DNA of 64,000 bases from Dokdonia sp. 4H-3-7-5 (GCF_000212355.1 NC_015496.1:1550001-1614000), one strand, 5' to 3'. Shown: positions 44,781-55,122, numbered from the stretch's first letter. Numbers and translations: made by a program. The notes: generated by a model from the sequence alone, not told the origin.

Positions 44781-47700
44781 ATGCTTAAAAACCATCTGCT
44801 CACCGTCATTACCTTGTTCTTATTTGCCATTTCTTGCGATAAAACTCCAGCACCTACAGATAATTTATTTAAGTACAAGGATTACATCTCGTACACTACA
44901 GAAGGTAGGCAGTCTGTAAAGAACCCTATACGAGTAGAGCTAGCAAAAGCGCTCTCACAGTTTGAGTTGGATCAAGAATTACCGGATAATATACTTAAGA
45001 TAAGCCCTAGTGTTGCAGGTAAATTAAGCATACGTAACCAGCGATTGCTAGAGTTTGTGCCTAGTGAACCACTGGCACCAAATACCGAGTACGAGGTGAC
45101 TGTATTGTTAGATAAACTCTATGATGATCTAGAAAAAGGGATGGATGAATTTCACTTTTCTTTTAAGACCATCACGCCAGATTTTAAAGTGAACCTGCGT
45201 GCATTACAATCATATAGTAAAGAATATAACTATCTAGAAGGACAGATAGAGGGGAGTGATGATATCGCTTTCGCGAAAGCGCAACAACTCATACATGCTA
45301 CACAAAATGGAAACGCATTATCTATCAAATGGTTTAGCCAAGATGCTTATGCTAGATTTCATTCCTTTAGAATAGACAGTATCTCAAGAGCTGAAGAGGA
45401 CTCGAAAATTGAAATATCGTGGAATGGTAAAGCGATAGGAGCAAAAGAAACTAAAGGAGTAAATACCGTAGAAATCCCAGGTCGTAATAACTTTAAAATT
45501 ATAGGGATCGATCAAACTAGAGGAGCAAATGCGTCACTGGCAATTAACTTTTCTGACCCTATACAAGACAAGCAAAACTTTGCCGGACTGGTAACTATCC
45601 AGCAAGGTGGTAATCTTCGTTTTGAGGTAAATGGTAATGTACTTACCGTATATCCAGAGACTAAAATTGTAGGAAATGCACTGGTTGAGGTTTTTGAAGG
45701 TATTAAAAGCACAGATGGATATAGGCTTAAAGAGCAGTTTCAAGAATCAATAAGTTTTGAGCAGGTAAAACCTGCTGTGCGCGCTATAACTAACGGGGTG
45801 ATTTTACCTAATTCAGCAAGTACTCCTTTTTATTTTGAAGCCGTAAGCTTGAGTCACGTAGATGTAAGGATCATCAAGATTTTTGAAAACAATGTGTTAC
45901 AGTTTTTACAAGATGGACAACTCAATGATGTAAGTACCTATAACTTAAAAAGAGTAGGTCGCAGGATAGCAAAGAAAACCATACAAATAGCAAATAAAGA
46001 ATACCTAGATAATGGGCAGTGGAAAGCTCATGGTATTGATCTCTCTACGGTATTTAAGGCAGATCCTGGAGCACTATATCGTATAGAGATAAGTTATAAG
46101 CCAGCATACGCAATCTTTGAATGTACAGATGATACATCTACCGCTGTAGATGATGATAGCTATGATGATTATTACTATGAAGAAGATTATTATAACAACT
46201 CAAACACAGAAGCAGAAAGTGCAGATGAAGACACAAGAGAGGAGCAATACTGGGATAACCGTATTTATAGATGGCGTAAGCAAGTATATAACTGGGAGCA
46301 AGAAGATAATCCTTGCCACCCTGCTTATTATCAAGAAGGGAGGTTTATAAATAGTAATTTATTAGGATCAGATTTAGGAATCATTGTAAAGAAAGGAAAA
46401 GACAATTCTTACCTCTTTGCAGCGGCAGATATTATTACAACTACCCCAGAAGCAAATACAAAAATCACACTTTATAATTATCAAAAGCAAGCAATAGCAA
46501 AGGTGACTACAGATGCGACGGGTATTGCAAATGTAACTCCTGATGGTCATGCAGTTTTTGCCGTAGCAGTAAAGGATAATAATTATGCATATTTAAAACT
46601 AGAAGATGGGCATAGTTTGTCTATGAGTAAGTTTGATATTTCTGGAAACCAACTAGAAAAAGGACTAAAAGGATTTACGTATTTAGAACGCGGTGTGCAT
46701 CGTCCTGGAGATACCATACATCTTACATTTACACTAGACGATAAAGTAAATCCGCTACCTGAGGATCATCCAGTAAAACTGGAAGTTACAGATCCTAGAG
46801 GGAAGTTAATGTACAGAAAAGTACTCGCTGGAAATACAGATGCACAGTCCTTAAATAATTTTTATCATTTCCCTGTACCAACAACACAAACGGCTCCTAC
46901 CGGAAATTATAATGCAACCATCTCTGTAGGTGGAGCAACATTTTATAAGTCTCTTAAAGTAGAAACTATAAAGCCTAACCGGCTCAAGGTTAATTTAGAA
47001 TTTAAGGATGAAATACTAGATGCCAGTGGTAGTATAGAAGGTACTGCAACCGTAAAATGGCTCCACGGAGCACCAGCACGCAATCTCAAAATTGTAAGTG
47101 ACGCTACCATCCGCAGTTCAAATAGCGGTTTCAAGAAGTTTCCTAAATATAATTTTTATGATCCTATCCGTCGTTTTGATGAGGTAGAAATTAATGTGCT
47201 AGACGGTAAACTAGACAATGAGGGAAGTACTAAAATCAATAAGAAACTAGAACTCAGTAAGCGCGCTCCAGGAATGCTTAAAGCTACGTTTGTAACAAAG
47301 GGCTATGAAGGTGGTGGTGATTTTTCACTAGATGTCGTTAGTAAAGATGTGTCGCCTTTTGAGCATTTTGTGGGCTTACGTTCACCAGAAAGTAGAGCCT
47401 ATGGCAGCTACTATACAGATGAGAATACAACATTTGATCTTGCGACAACAGATGCACAAGGAAATCCAGCGCGCAATCGGAAGCTAGAAGTAAAAGTCTT
47501 TAAAATGGAATGGCGCTGGTGGTGGAACCGTAATAACGATAATTACTCAAGCTATGAGACAGGCACTGTGCACACGCCCGTGCAGAACTTCACAGTTACT
47601 TCTGGAGCAAATGGAAAAACGAGTTTTAATGTGAACATTTCAGAAAAAGAAAGCGGTCGTTATCTCATTAGAATTTTAGACCCAGAGAGTGGTCACGCCA

Positions 47701-50357
47701 CGGGACGCATAGCATATTTCTATAGAAACTGGAGTGGTTTACAAAGTGATCCAGAGAGTGCAAAGATGCTCGTGTTTTCTGCAGATAAAGAGAAGTATAA
47801 TGTGGGAGAAAAAGCCATTATTAAATTCCCGTCATCGTCTGCAGGAAGAGCGCTTGTAAGTATTGAAAATGGTACGAGCGTACTAGAAACATACTGGGTA
47901 GATGCGGTTAAAGGAGAAACGGAAGTACGTATTCCTGTTACCTCAGAGATGGCGCCTAATGTGTATGTAAACATTGCTTTATTGCAACCTCATGAACAGT
48001 CGGCAAATGATTTGCCTATCAGGTTATACGGTGTGATTCCGTTGCTTGTGGAGGATGTTAATACGGTGTTACAACCACAAATATCCATGCCAGATGTTCT
48101 TAAACCAGAGGAGAATTATACGATAAAGGTAAGTGAGAAAAATAGCAAAGCAATGACTTATACCATTGCTGTGGTAGATGACGGTTTGCTGGATCTTACG
48201 AGATTTCAAACGCCAGAAATTCACAAGCATTTTTATAGTAGGGAAGCGCTCGGAGTAAAGTCGTTTGACATGTATGATTATGTAATCGGTGCATACTCGG
48301 GTAGTGTAGATAATATTTATGCAATAGGTGGAGGTGATGCAGGAAGTGCTGCCAAAAACCGAAAAGCAGAACGTTTTAAACCCGTTGTTACCTTTTTAGG
48401 TCCTTTTGCTTTAAGCGAAAATGAAACGAAATCACATACTATAAAAATGCCAAATTATGTAGGCTCTGTACGTGCGATGGTGATTGCTGGAGATGCCACA
48501 AAAAGCGCCTACGGTAAATCGGACAAAACGGTGGCTGTGCGTAAACCATTGATGGTGCTAGGTTCGCTTCCGCGAAAATTATCTCCGGGAGAGCACGTGA
48601 CTTTACCCGTTACCGTGTTTGCCATGGAAAGTAAAATCAAGCAGGCTAAGATTACGATAAAAACTTCTGAAGCTTTTAAAGCGTCTAACGGGAATGTGAA
48701 AACGGTAAATTTCACGCAAGTGGGAGAAAAAATAGTGCCGTTTGAGTTTGATATGCAAGCCGCAACAGGAGTGCAAACCGTACAGATTATTGTAGAAGGT
48801 CACGGAGAGCGTGCAACCTATGAAGTAGAAATCGACGTAGAAAATCCAAATCCTATCACGCAACAAGTAACCGATTACGAATTAGACCCTAGCAGTAATC
48901 TTACTATTGATTATGAGACGTATGGTGTAGCAGGAACAAATGAAAGCGCTTTAGAGTTTTCGACATTACCACCTATGGATTTTACAAAGCGTATGCAATA
49001 TCTGATACGCTATCCACACGGTTGTGTAGAGCAAACTACGTCTGGCGTATTTCCGCAATTATTCTTGAGTGATATTTTTGATCTGACTTATGAGCAAAAA
49101 GCCGAGTCACAAGAACATATCAAAAACGGAATTATCCGTTTAGGAAGATTCCAGAACGCAGATGGAGGTCTTGGTTACTGGCAAGGAGAATCTCAAGCAG
49201 ATCTATGGGGAACCACCTATGCTGGACACTTTATGATAGAAGCCCAGAAAAAGGGATATGCATTACCGCTCACTTTTATGAATAACTGGTTACGTTTTCA
49301 GAAAAAGGAGGCTCGTGAGTGGAGATCTGGACAACAAAGTTATAATGCAACGCTAGTACAAGCATATGGCTTATACACGCTCGCACTTGCGGGACAACCC
49401 GACCTTGCAGCGATGAACCGTCTTCGTGAGAATACAAATTTAAGTAATGAAGCAACCTGGAGGCTTGCGGGAGCTTATGCACTAGCAGGTCAAGACAAAG
49501 TAGCTGGCCAACTTGCCGCTAGGGCAAATATTGATTTTACTCCTAAAAAGTATGACTACCATACCTATGGCTCGGTATATCGCAACAGAGCAATGGCGCT
49601 TGAGACGATGGTGCTTCTTAATGATAGCAAGCAAAAAGAGCTTGCTATCAGTATAGCCAAAACGCTAGCTTCAGACAGGTGGTTAAGTACTCAAGAAACC
49701 AGTTATGCACTGCTGGCTATGGCAAAAATGGTTGTAAAGAACGGAGGTAAAGCAATGCAGTTCTCTTATATAAAAGATGGAAAAGAGTATAGTGTAGATA
49801 CACAACAAGCTATCGCTCTACGTGACATAAAAACGCAGGACGGAACAAATAAAATCGTTATAAAAAATGCTAAAAATAGTACCGTGTTCATACGCCTTGT
49901 TCAAAGTGGTAAGTTACCATTAGGCAAAGAGCTTGTAGATCAAAAAAAACTACAGGTTAAAACAACCTTTTATAACCTCGCAGGTGAAGTGATGTCTATC
50001 AATAATCTCCAGCAAGGAGAAGAGTTTACAGCAAAAATTACAGTAAGTAATAACAGTCGCGACTATGTAGATAATATTGCGCTCACACAAATCTTTCCAA
50101 GCGGGTGGGAAATTGTAAACACACGCTTTACAGATGCACAAGGCGGTACAGAAGGCAGCGCACGCTACACAGACATAAGAGATGATAGAGTCAACTTTTA
50201 TTTTGATATGAGTAAAGCCAGCACAAAAACGTTTACAGTACGTCTCAATGCAAGTTACTTAGGTAGGTATTACTTGCCGGGCACTCAGGTAGAAGCAATG
50301 TATGATGCAAATTATTATGCAAGAAACAAAGGTAATTGGGTATTGATTGAGAAGTAG
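44781..50357 (+). CDS. Bacterial alpha-2-macroglobulin lipoprotein
   Basis: 1858 residues. The lipoprotein signal has its Cys in LFAISC (residue 19). Macroglobulin-like beta domains fill the N-terminal two thirds (including YLERGVHRPGDTIHLT). The thioester motif CVEQ (Cys1415, Gln1418, in YPHGCVEQTTS) starts the alpha-helical thioester domain, and a C-terminal receptor-like domain ends the protein. Such proteins trap proteases in the periplasm and are usually encoded next to PBP1C, as here. An Asp/Tyr/Glu-rich stretch (about residues 450-495) interrupts the MG region. It contains one exact palindrome (AFAKA) and one variant (48565). Confidence 0.95.
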   Translation: MLKNHLLTVITLFLFAISCDKTPAPTDNLFKYKDYISYTTEGRQSVKNPIRVELAKALSQFELDQELPDNILKISPSVAGKLSIRNQRLLEFVPSEPLAPNTEYEVTVLLDKLYDDLEKGMDEFHFSFKTITPDFKVNLRALQSYSKEYNYLEGQIEGSDDIAFAKAQQLIHATQNGNALSIKWFSQDAYARFHSFRIDSISRAEEDSKIEISWNGKAIGAKETKGVNTVEIPGRNNFKIIGIDQTRGANASLAINFSDPIQDKQNFAGLVTIQQGGNLRFEVNGNVLTVYPETKIVGNALVEVFEGIKSTDGYRLKEQFQESISFEQVKPAVRAITNGVILPNSASTPFYFEAVSLSHVDVRIIKIFENNVLQFLQDGQLNDVSTYNLKRVGRRIAKKTIQIANKEYLDNGQWKAHGIDLSTVFKADPGALYRIEISYKPAYAIFECTDDTSTAVDDDSYDDYYYEEDYYNNSNTEAESADEDTREEQYWDNRIYRWRKQVYNWEQEDNPCHPAYYQEGRFINSNLLGSDLGIIVKKGKDNSYLFAAADIITTTPEANTKITLYNYQKQAIAKVTTDATGIANVTPDGHAVFAVAVKDNNYAYLKLEDGHSLSMSKFDISGNQLEKGLKGFTYLERGVHRPGDTIHLTFTLDDKVNPLPEDHPVKLEVTDPRGKLMYRKVLAGNTDAQSLNNFYHFPVPTTQTAPTGNYNATISVGGATFYKSLKVETIKPNRLKVNLEFKDEILDASGSIEGTATVKWLHGAPARNLKIVSDATIRSSNSGFKKFPKYNFYDPIRRFDEVEINVLDGKLDNEGSTKINKKLELSKRAPGMLKATFVTKGYEGGGDFSLDVVSKDVSPFEHFVGLRSPESRAYGSYYTDENTTFDLATTDAQGNPARNRKLEVKVFKMEWRWWWNRNNDNYSSYETGTVHTPVQNFTVTSGANGKTSFNVNISEKESGRYLIRILDPESGHATGRIAYFYRNWSGLQSDPESAKMLVFSADKEKYNVGEKAIIKFPSSSAGRALVSIENGTSVLETYWVDAVKGETEVRIPVTSEMAPNVYVNIALLQPHEQSANDLPIRLYGVIPLLVEDVNTVLQPQISMPDVLKPEENYTIKVSEKNSKAMTYTIAVVDDGLLDLTRFQTPEIHKHFYSREALGVKSFDMYDYVIGAYSGSVDNIYAIGGGDAGSAAKNRKAERFKPVVTFLGPFALSENETKSHTIKMPNYVGSVRAMVIAGDATKSAYGKSDKTVAVRKPLMVLGSLPRKLSPGEHVTLPVTVFAMESKIKQAKITIKTSEAFKASNGNVKTVNFTQVGEKIVPFEFDMQAATGVQTVQIIVEGHGERATYEVEIDVENPNPITQQVTDYELDPSSNLTIDYETYGVAGTNESALEFSTLPPMDFTKRMQYLIRYPHGCVEQTTSGVFPQLFLSDIFDLTYEQKAESQEHIKNGIIRLGRFQNADGGLGYWQGESQADLWGTTYAGHFMIEAQKKGYALPLTFMNNWLRFQKKEAREWRSGQQSYNATLVQAYGLYTLALAGQPDLAAMNRLRENTNLSNEATWRLAGAYALAGQDKVAGQLAARANIDFTPKKYDYHTYGSVYRNRAMALETMVLLNDSKQKELAISIAKTLASDRWLSTQETSYALLAMAKMVVKNGGKAMQFSYIKDGKEYSVDTQQAIALRDIKTQDGTNKIVIKNAKNSTVFIRLVQSGKLPLGKELVDQKKLQVKTTFYNLAGEVMSINNLQQGEEFTAKITVSNNSRDYVDNIALTQIFPSGWEIVNTRFTDAQGGTEGSARYTDIRDDRVNFYFDMSKASTKTFTVRLNASYLGRYYLPGTQVEAMYDANYYARNKGNWVLIEK
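45266..45281. repeat. TTTCGCGAAA palindrome, copy 12 (in A2M gene)
   Basis: CGCTTTCGCGAAAGCG; AFAKA frame. Confidence 0.95.
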
Positions 50358-50359
50358 TA

Positions 50360-52729
50360 ATGACCAGAACATCCATCATACAGTTTTTAAAATCTCACAA
50401 AGTCAAGCTCATTATATTGGCGGGATTTTTTATGTATTGGTTGTTCTCTTTGCCTTCACCATTGTTTGAAGATCCGCATGCAACAGTGGTGGAGAGTGCA
50501 GAAGGTGAATTGCTGGGTGCGCGTATTGCGGGTGATGGGCAGTGGCGTTTTCCTGCACTAGACAGCGTTCCTGTAAAGTTTGAGAAGTGTATTCTTCTTT
50601 TTGAAGATGAGTATTTTTATACGCATCCTGGGTTTAATCCCGTGGCTATGGGGAAGGCCATCTGGGGAAATATTACAACAGATAAACGTCGTGGTGGCAG
50701 CACCATTACGCAACAAGTAATTAGACTTTCTAGAAAAGGAACAGAACGTTCTTACATGGAAAAGCTAGTCGAACTTATAAAGGCTACAAGGCTCGAAGCT
50801 GGATATGCTAAAGAGGAGATTCTTAATATGTATGCGACCTACGCGCCTTTCGGGGGTAATGTGGTAGGATTAGAGACTGCCGCTTGGCGATATTTTGGAC
50901 TTCCGGCAGATCGTTTGAGCTGGGGGCAGATGGCAGCTTTAGCTGTTTTGCCTAACAATCCTAGTATGGTGCGACCGGGTAAAAATGAGGTAACGCTTTC
51001 GCGAAAGCGTAATGAGCTCCTTAAAAAACTCTGGAAAACTGGGGAAATAGATGAGACAACCTATGAGTTGTCACTCCTTGAAAAACTCCCAGGAAAACCC
51101 TATCCATTACCACAACTAGCACCACATCTAGTAGAGCGAGTAAAGCAAGAATCTGAGGGAAAGCGCATCCAGACCACTATAAAAGCACCACTGCAACGTT
51201 CATTAAATAGACTGGCAAAAGAGCATTACGGACAGTTAAAGCAGAATGAGATTTACAACCTTGCCATGGTTGTGATAGATGTAAATACGAAGGAAGTAGT
51301 GGGTTATGTGGGAAACGCACCTACAGATGCTGCACATCAAAAGGATGTTGATATAGTAACAAAGTCACGAAGCACTGGAAGCACGCTGAAACCTTTTTTA
51401 TATGCCGGAATGCTAGACGAAGGCATGCTCTTGCCTAAAACGCTGGTGGCAGATATTCCCACGAGTATTAATAATTACCAGCCACAAAACTTTAATAATG
51501 AATACAGTGGCGCAGTAGCTGCAGATGTTGCTTTAGCTCGATCGCTTAATGTTCCTGCTGTGCGTTTGCTACGACAATACGGTCTCGATAAATTCTATGG
51601 TAATCTTAAGGAAATGAACCTAGGCGGAATTAATAAACCGGCTTCTCATTATGGACTGGCTATGATACTAGGCGGAGCAGAGAGTAGCCTGTTTGAGTTG
51701 ACAAAAACCTATGCAGGAATGGCAAACACACTGCATACATTTAATAAGTCCAGTAGTAAGTACTCAGCGTCTTCATTTGAGGAGTATACGTTGCGCAAAC
51801 TTTGTGCTACCTGTGATAAGAAAGAGGAGAATTTACACAGTGAGCCAAGTGTCTTTTCTGCAGGAGCAATATATAATACGTTAGAAACTTTACGTACGGT
51901 AAATAGGCCTAATGGGGAGGAGAACTGGCAGTTTTATGAAGATGCGCAGCCCATAGCTTGGAAAACTGGAACAAGTTTTGGTTTCAAAGATGCATGGGCA
52001 GTTGGGGTTACACCTCAGTATGCCATAGGTGTTTGGGTAGGAAATGCAGATGGAGAAGGAAGACCAGGCATCACGGGTATTCAAGCAGCGGCTCCATTGT
52101 TTTTTGATATACTTCGTAGCTTACCCATGAGCGGTAATTGGTTTGACACGCCTTATGATGCTCTTGCCGAAATAAACGTATGCACAAAAAGCGGAATGAA
52201 AGCGAGCGTCTATTGCCCGCTTACAGAAAGTATTCTGGCTCCTGTTGCTGGAGAACATAGTGCTGCCTGTCCATATCATAAACAGGTATATGTAGATTAT
52301 AGTGAGACCTATCGCGTTAATTCTGATTGTTATGAACTAGATAAAATGAAGTCTAAAAATTACTTTGCGTTACCGGCCTCGTTAGCTTTTTATTATTCAG
52401 GAAAGCATCCAGATTACAAAGAGTTACCAACTTACCTCCCCAATTGCGGATTCTCAGGAGAGCAACCCATGGTTTTTATATATCCCAAAAATAATGAAGG
52501 CGTTATTTTACCTAAAAATTTTGATTCGGAAATAAATGATGTGGTGCTTAAAGTAGCTCATCGCAATCCAGAGACGAAGCTCTTCTGGTATTTAGACAAT
52601 AACTTTATAGGCAGTACAGAAGTTTTTCATGAACTAGCCATTGCACCAGAAGTAGGAACCTATGTGCTAACCGTAGTAGATGCTCAGGGTAATGAACTCA
52701 AGAAGCAAATTGAGGTTTCTAGAGGGTAA
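50360..52729 (+). CDS. pbpC: Penicillin-binding protein 1C
   Basis: 789 residues: a membrane anchor (about 15-33), a GT51 glycosyltransferase (about 55-230; EDEYFYTHPGFNP and GGSTITQQVIRL), and a transpeptidase (about 290-600). The transpeptidase has active Ser341 in STLK, the SLN motif in ARSLNVP and KTGTS at about 535. A C-terminal PBP1C domain (about 690-789) ends the protein. It makes peptidoglycan. It lies 2 nt after the macroglobulin gene; the pairing is thought to protect or repair the wall when proteases breach the envelope. A palindrome copy encodes LSRK. Confidence 0.96.
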   Translation: MTRTSIIQFLKSHKVKLIILAGFFMYWLFSLPSPLFEDPHATVVESAEGELLGARIAGDGQWRFPALDSVPVKFEKCILLFEDEYFYTHPGFNPVAMGKAIWGNITTDKRRGGSTITQQVIRLSRKGTERSYMEKLVELIKATRLEAGYAKEEILNMYATYAPFGGNVVGLETAAWRYFGLPADRLSWGQMAALAVLPNNPSMVRPGKNEVTLSRKRNELLKKLWKTGEIDETTYELSLLEKLPGKPYPLPQLAPHLVERVKQESEGKRIQTTIKAPLQRSLNRLAKEHYGQLKQNEIYNLAMVVIDVNTKEVVGYVGNAPTDAAHQKDVDIVTKSRSTGSTLKPFLYAGMLDEGMLLPKTLVADIPTSINNYQPQNFNNEYSGAVAADVALARSLNVPAVRLLRQYGLDKFYGNLKEMNLGGINKPASHYGLAMILGGAESSLFELTKTYAGMANTLHTFNKSSSKYSASSFEEYTLRKLCATCDKKEENLHSEPSVFSAGAIYNTLETLRTVNRPNGEENWQFYEDAQPIAWKTGTSFGFKDAWAVGVTPQYAIGVWVGNADGEGRPGITGIQAAAPLFFDILRSLPMSGNWFDTPYDALAEINVCTKSGMKASVYCPLTESILAPVAGEHSAACPYHKQVYVDYSETYRVNSDCYELDKMKSKNYFALPASLAFYYSGKHPDYKELPTYLPNCGFSGEQPMVFIYPKNNEGVILPKNFDSEINDVVLKVAHRNPETKLFWYLDNNFIGSTEVFHELAIAPEVGTYVLTVVDAQGNELKKQIEVSRG
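50993..51010. repeat. TTTCGCGAAA palindrome, copy 13 (in pbpC)
   Basis: Perfect 18-mer ACGCTTTCGCGAAAGCGT; LSRK frame. Confidence 0.95.
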
Positions 52730-52732
52730 TGT

Positions 52733-53215
52733 TTATCTCAAAGCAAAGCCTTTTCCAGCCCAAAGCGGTTTTATATCTACCACTAGTCGGCCACTTTGTA
52801 CTGCGGGATCTAAGCGTACTAGACTATCTGCTGTAGCAAGGTTTGGGACATTGTAAATTGTAATTCCTTGGGTCACCCCTAAGCTATCTTCTAGAGGTCC
52901 AGATATATCCGCATAGCCTAACTCGTACATACGACCTAGATGTGCGCGGTGTCCTTTCTGAATCTTTGTAGCTTCTTCCTCATCCTGTGATCTATTAGGT
53001 CCTGTATTGAGGAAAGCTAAAAAATACTTTTGCATAATTACCGTGTCCTGAATATCATCATCGTAGTAATTGAATATCTCATATCCATTGGCTTTGAGAT
53101 CTGCAATTTGTTTCGCTTTACTAGGTGGGGCGCTGATAGCGCTGGTGTTTGTCTCAACCTTAGATTGACAACTTAATAGTAGTACGAGTGCTAAGAAAGT
53201 GAATGTAATTTTCAT
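52733..53215 (-). CDS. YciI-like lipoprotein
   Basis: 160 residues. The lipoprotein Cys is at residue 16 (LLLSC). The domain at about 60-155 resembles YCII-related proteins (YFLAFLNTGPNR, GHRAHLGRMYELGYADISGPL, ADSLVRLDPAVQSGRLVVDIKPLW). Function is unknown. The gene is convergent with pbpC, with 3 nt between stops. Confidence 0.7.
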   Translation of the reverse strand: MKITFTFLALVLLLSCQSKVETNTSAISAPPSKAKQIADLKANGYEIFNYYDDDIQDTVIMQKYFLAFLNTGPNRSQDEEEATKIQKGHRAHLGRMYELGYADISGPLEDSLGVTQGITIYNVPNLATADSLVRLDPAVQSGRLVVDIKPLWAGKGFALR

Positions 53216-53216
53216 A

Positions 53217-53684
53217 TTACCAATTTTTAAAAGGATTCTTAGATAGCTGCGAGTTGTAATATTTGTTATCTCCTGTCACTTCTTGACCTATCCATTCTGG
53301 TGTTGTAAAATTTTCTTCTTCAGAGTTAAGTTCGATTTCGGCGATGGTTAGTCCTTCGTTTTCTCCATAAAATTCGTCTATTTCCCAAGTGTGATTACCT
53401 GCAGTATACTCGTAACGTGTCTTATCTATAACTCCGGGAAGACACAGTGATAGAAGTGTTTGCGCCTTGTCTACTGCGATTTCTTCTTCTACTTCTACAC
53501 GGGTAGTACCGCTATCGTTTGATTTTCCTTTAATCGTAAGAAAGCCTTTCTCGCCTTTAATTCGCACTCTTACAGTTCGCTCAGGATCTGTGCTTAGATA
53601 TCCTTGAGTAATGCGAGTTGCCTTTTGAGCAACTTCTTTATAAGCCGCTGAGGTTACTAGGAATTTTCGTTCTATTTCTAACAT
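53217..53684 (-). CDS. CYTH domain protein
   Basis: 155-residue single CYTH domain with the ExExK signature at residues 3-7 (EIERK) and the later charged strands (RVRIKGEKGFLTIKGK, YEYTAGNHTWEIDEFYGENEGL, AEIEL). The family binds triphosphates and divalent metal. Small bacterial members are often inorganic triphosphatases; the exact substrate here is not known. Confidence 0.9.
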   Translation of the reverse strand: MLEIERKFLVTSAAYKEVAQKATRITQGYLSTDPERTVRVRIKGEKGFLTIKGKSNDSGTTRVEVEEEIAVDKAQTLLSLCLPGVIDKTRYEYTAGNHTWEIDEFYGENEGLTIAEIELNSEEENFTTPEWIGQEVTGDNKYYNSQLSKNPFKNW

Positions 53685-53707
53685 AATGTTGCTGTTATAT
53701 CTAGCCT

Positions 53708-54085
53708 TTAGTTAATGCGCCACGGCGGATTTTTGCGATTATCACCAGCGTAGTAAAGAATAATTTGATTTCCATCTGGATCCTTAAGTCTTGCCTCTCG
53801 CCACAACCACGACTGGTCTGTGGGCAATAGGTCAAAAGTAACATTCTTCCCTTGTAATCGTGACACTTCTTGGTCTAAACGCTCTGTTTCAAAATATACC
53901 GTTACTCCAGCACCTGCAGGTAGCTCATCTACAAGATGTATAGAAAACGTAGCATTTCCCTCTGTGCACTCAAAGCGTGCATAATGTGGCAAGGCTTTTA
54001 CAATGAGACGCAATCCTAGTTGCTCATAAAAAGCAATGGAAGTTTCAAGATCTAGTGACGGTACGGTGATTTGGTTGAGGTTCAT
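53708..54085 (-). CDS. VOC family (glyoxalase-fold) protein (1)
   Basis: 125 residues with the vicinal-oxygen-chelate pattern: ITVPSLDLETSIAFYEQLGL at the start and LKDPDGNQIILYY near the end. It is a paralogue of the next upstream gene (same start TVPS.DL..AIAFY). Substrate unknown. Confidence 0.85.
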   Translation of the reverse strand: MNLNQITVPSLDLETSIAFYEQLGLRLIVKALPHYARFECTEGNATFSIHLVDELPAGAGVTVYFETERLDQEVSRLQGKNVTFDLLPTDQSWLWREARLKDPDGNQIILYYAGDNRKNPPWRIN

Positions 54086-54090
54086 AGCAT

Positions 54091-54459
54091 TTATTTTTGC
54101 CAGGGAGTTACGGTCGTAGGAGTGTCCTTTTGGTAAAGCACTACATTATTACCATCGGGATCTTGTAGTGTTAAGTCCTTTCCACCCCAGTCTCTGTATA
54201 TGGTGGGGATGAGTACGCTTTCGCGAAAGCGTAATTCAAACACCTCAATACCGTCTGTTTCAAAGTAAACGGTTACGGGTTGTTCTGGAAGTTTGGGATT
54301 ATAATAAGCTGTAAAAATGACTTCGTGCTCCTTGTTTTCAAAATGTGCGTGATGCTGAGGCTCGTGCTCAATAAGTCCCATACCAATGCCTGTATAAAAC
54401 GCAATCGCCGCTTTAAGGTCTTGGGAGGGGACGGTGATGTGGTTAAACGTAGTAGGCAC
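54091..54459 (-). CDS. VOC family (glyoxalase-fold) protein (2)
   Basis: 122 residues from a GTG start at 54459. The VOC pattern is ITVPSQDLKAAIAFYTGIGM and LQDPDGNNVVLYQ. The start overlaps the end of the upstream NAD(P)-binding gene by 17 nt, so the genes are coupled. A tandem duplication with the neighbouring VOC gene is likely. A perfect 18-bp palindrome copy encodes RFRES. Confidence 0.85.
   Translation of the reverse strand: MPTTFNHITVPSQDLKAAIAFYTGIGMGLIEHEPQHHAHFENKEHEVIFTAYYNPKLPEQPVTVYFETDGIEVFELRFRESVLIPTIYRDWGGKDLTLQDPDGNNVVLYQKDTPTTVTPWQK
54215..54232. repeat. TTTCGCGAAA palindrome, copy 14 (in VOC gene 2)
   Basis: Perfect 18-mer; FRES frame on the minus strand. The VOC paralogue at 53708 has no palindrome at the matching place. 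Confidence 0.95.
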
Positions 54460-55111
54460 TGCTTAATTCTTTAATCTCAATATTTGTGATGTCTGTGTGG
54501 GTTACTGTTTGTTTTGCAAGTTGTGCCATAGCTCTAGCAATATCTTTTGCTTGTGTAGACTTCCACTTTTTGAGCGGTCCCACCATAAAGAAGTCCATAA
54601 CGGCCATCATCATTTTGAGAGTTTTCTCGCCTTTGCGAGCGTCATCTGGGCGACCATTTATAAAAGCAGGTTTAAGAATGTACGTGTTCTCAATTCCTAC
54701 CTTACTCAAGTCGCGCTCCATCTCACCTTTTGTACGAACATAGAAAAACGGACTCTTAGCCGAAGTTCCCGCCGAAGAAATGACCATATAACTTGTTATC
54801 CCGTGTTGCTTTGCTAGTTGTGCCGTTTCAATCGGGATGCCGTAGTCTATAGCGCGATACTTATCTCTATCTGGCGTTTGGGCTTTCGTTGTGCCTATGC
54901 AGCAAAAAACAACATCACCTGTAAATTGCTCCTTGAAGGTGCTTGTGTCTAATAAATCACAAATAATCTCTTCCACTTTCTCGTGTGTAAAAGAGGTGGG
55001 CCGCCTTGTAAAGATTTTCACTTTAGAAAATGCTGGGTCTTTTATGAGTAACTCTGTTAAAAGTCCGCCAGTAAGACCTGTGGCGCCGAGTATGATTGCT
55101 GTTTTAGACAT
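54443..55111 (-). CDS. NAD(P)-binding oxidoreductase (atypical SDR, HTATIP2-like)
   Basis: 222 residues with an N-terminal dinucleotide motif (ILGATGLTGGLL), VVFCCIGTTKAQ and SYMVISSAGTSAKSPFFYVRTKGEMERDL, matching the atypical short-chain NAD(P)-binding family. The Tyr/Lys pair (YVRTKGE) is close to the SDR YxxxK. ATG 55111 is only 3 nt after a TAACTTTG element. Substrate unknown. It leads the run of small minus-strand enzyme genes. Confidence 0.85.
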   Translation of the reverse strand: MSKTAIILGATGLTGGLLTELLIKDPAFSKVKIFTRRPTSFTHEKVEEIICDLLDTSTFKEQFTGDVVFCCIGTTKAQTPDRDKYRAIDYGIPIETAQLAKQHGITSYMVISSAGTSAKSPFFYVRTKGEMERDLSKVGIENTYILKPAFINGRPDDARKGEKTLKMMMAVMDFFMVGPLKKWKSTQAKDIARAMAQLAKQTVTHTDITNIEIKELSSAYYV

Positions 55112-55114
55112 ACT

Positions 55115-55122
55115 CAAAGTTA
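55115..55122 (-). promoter_or_regulatory. -7 element almost touching the start codon
   Basis: TAACTTTG on the minus strand, 3 nt before ATG 55111, which predicts a leaderless transcript. Confidence 0.55.
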
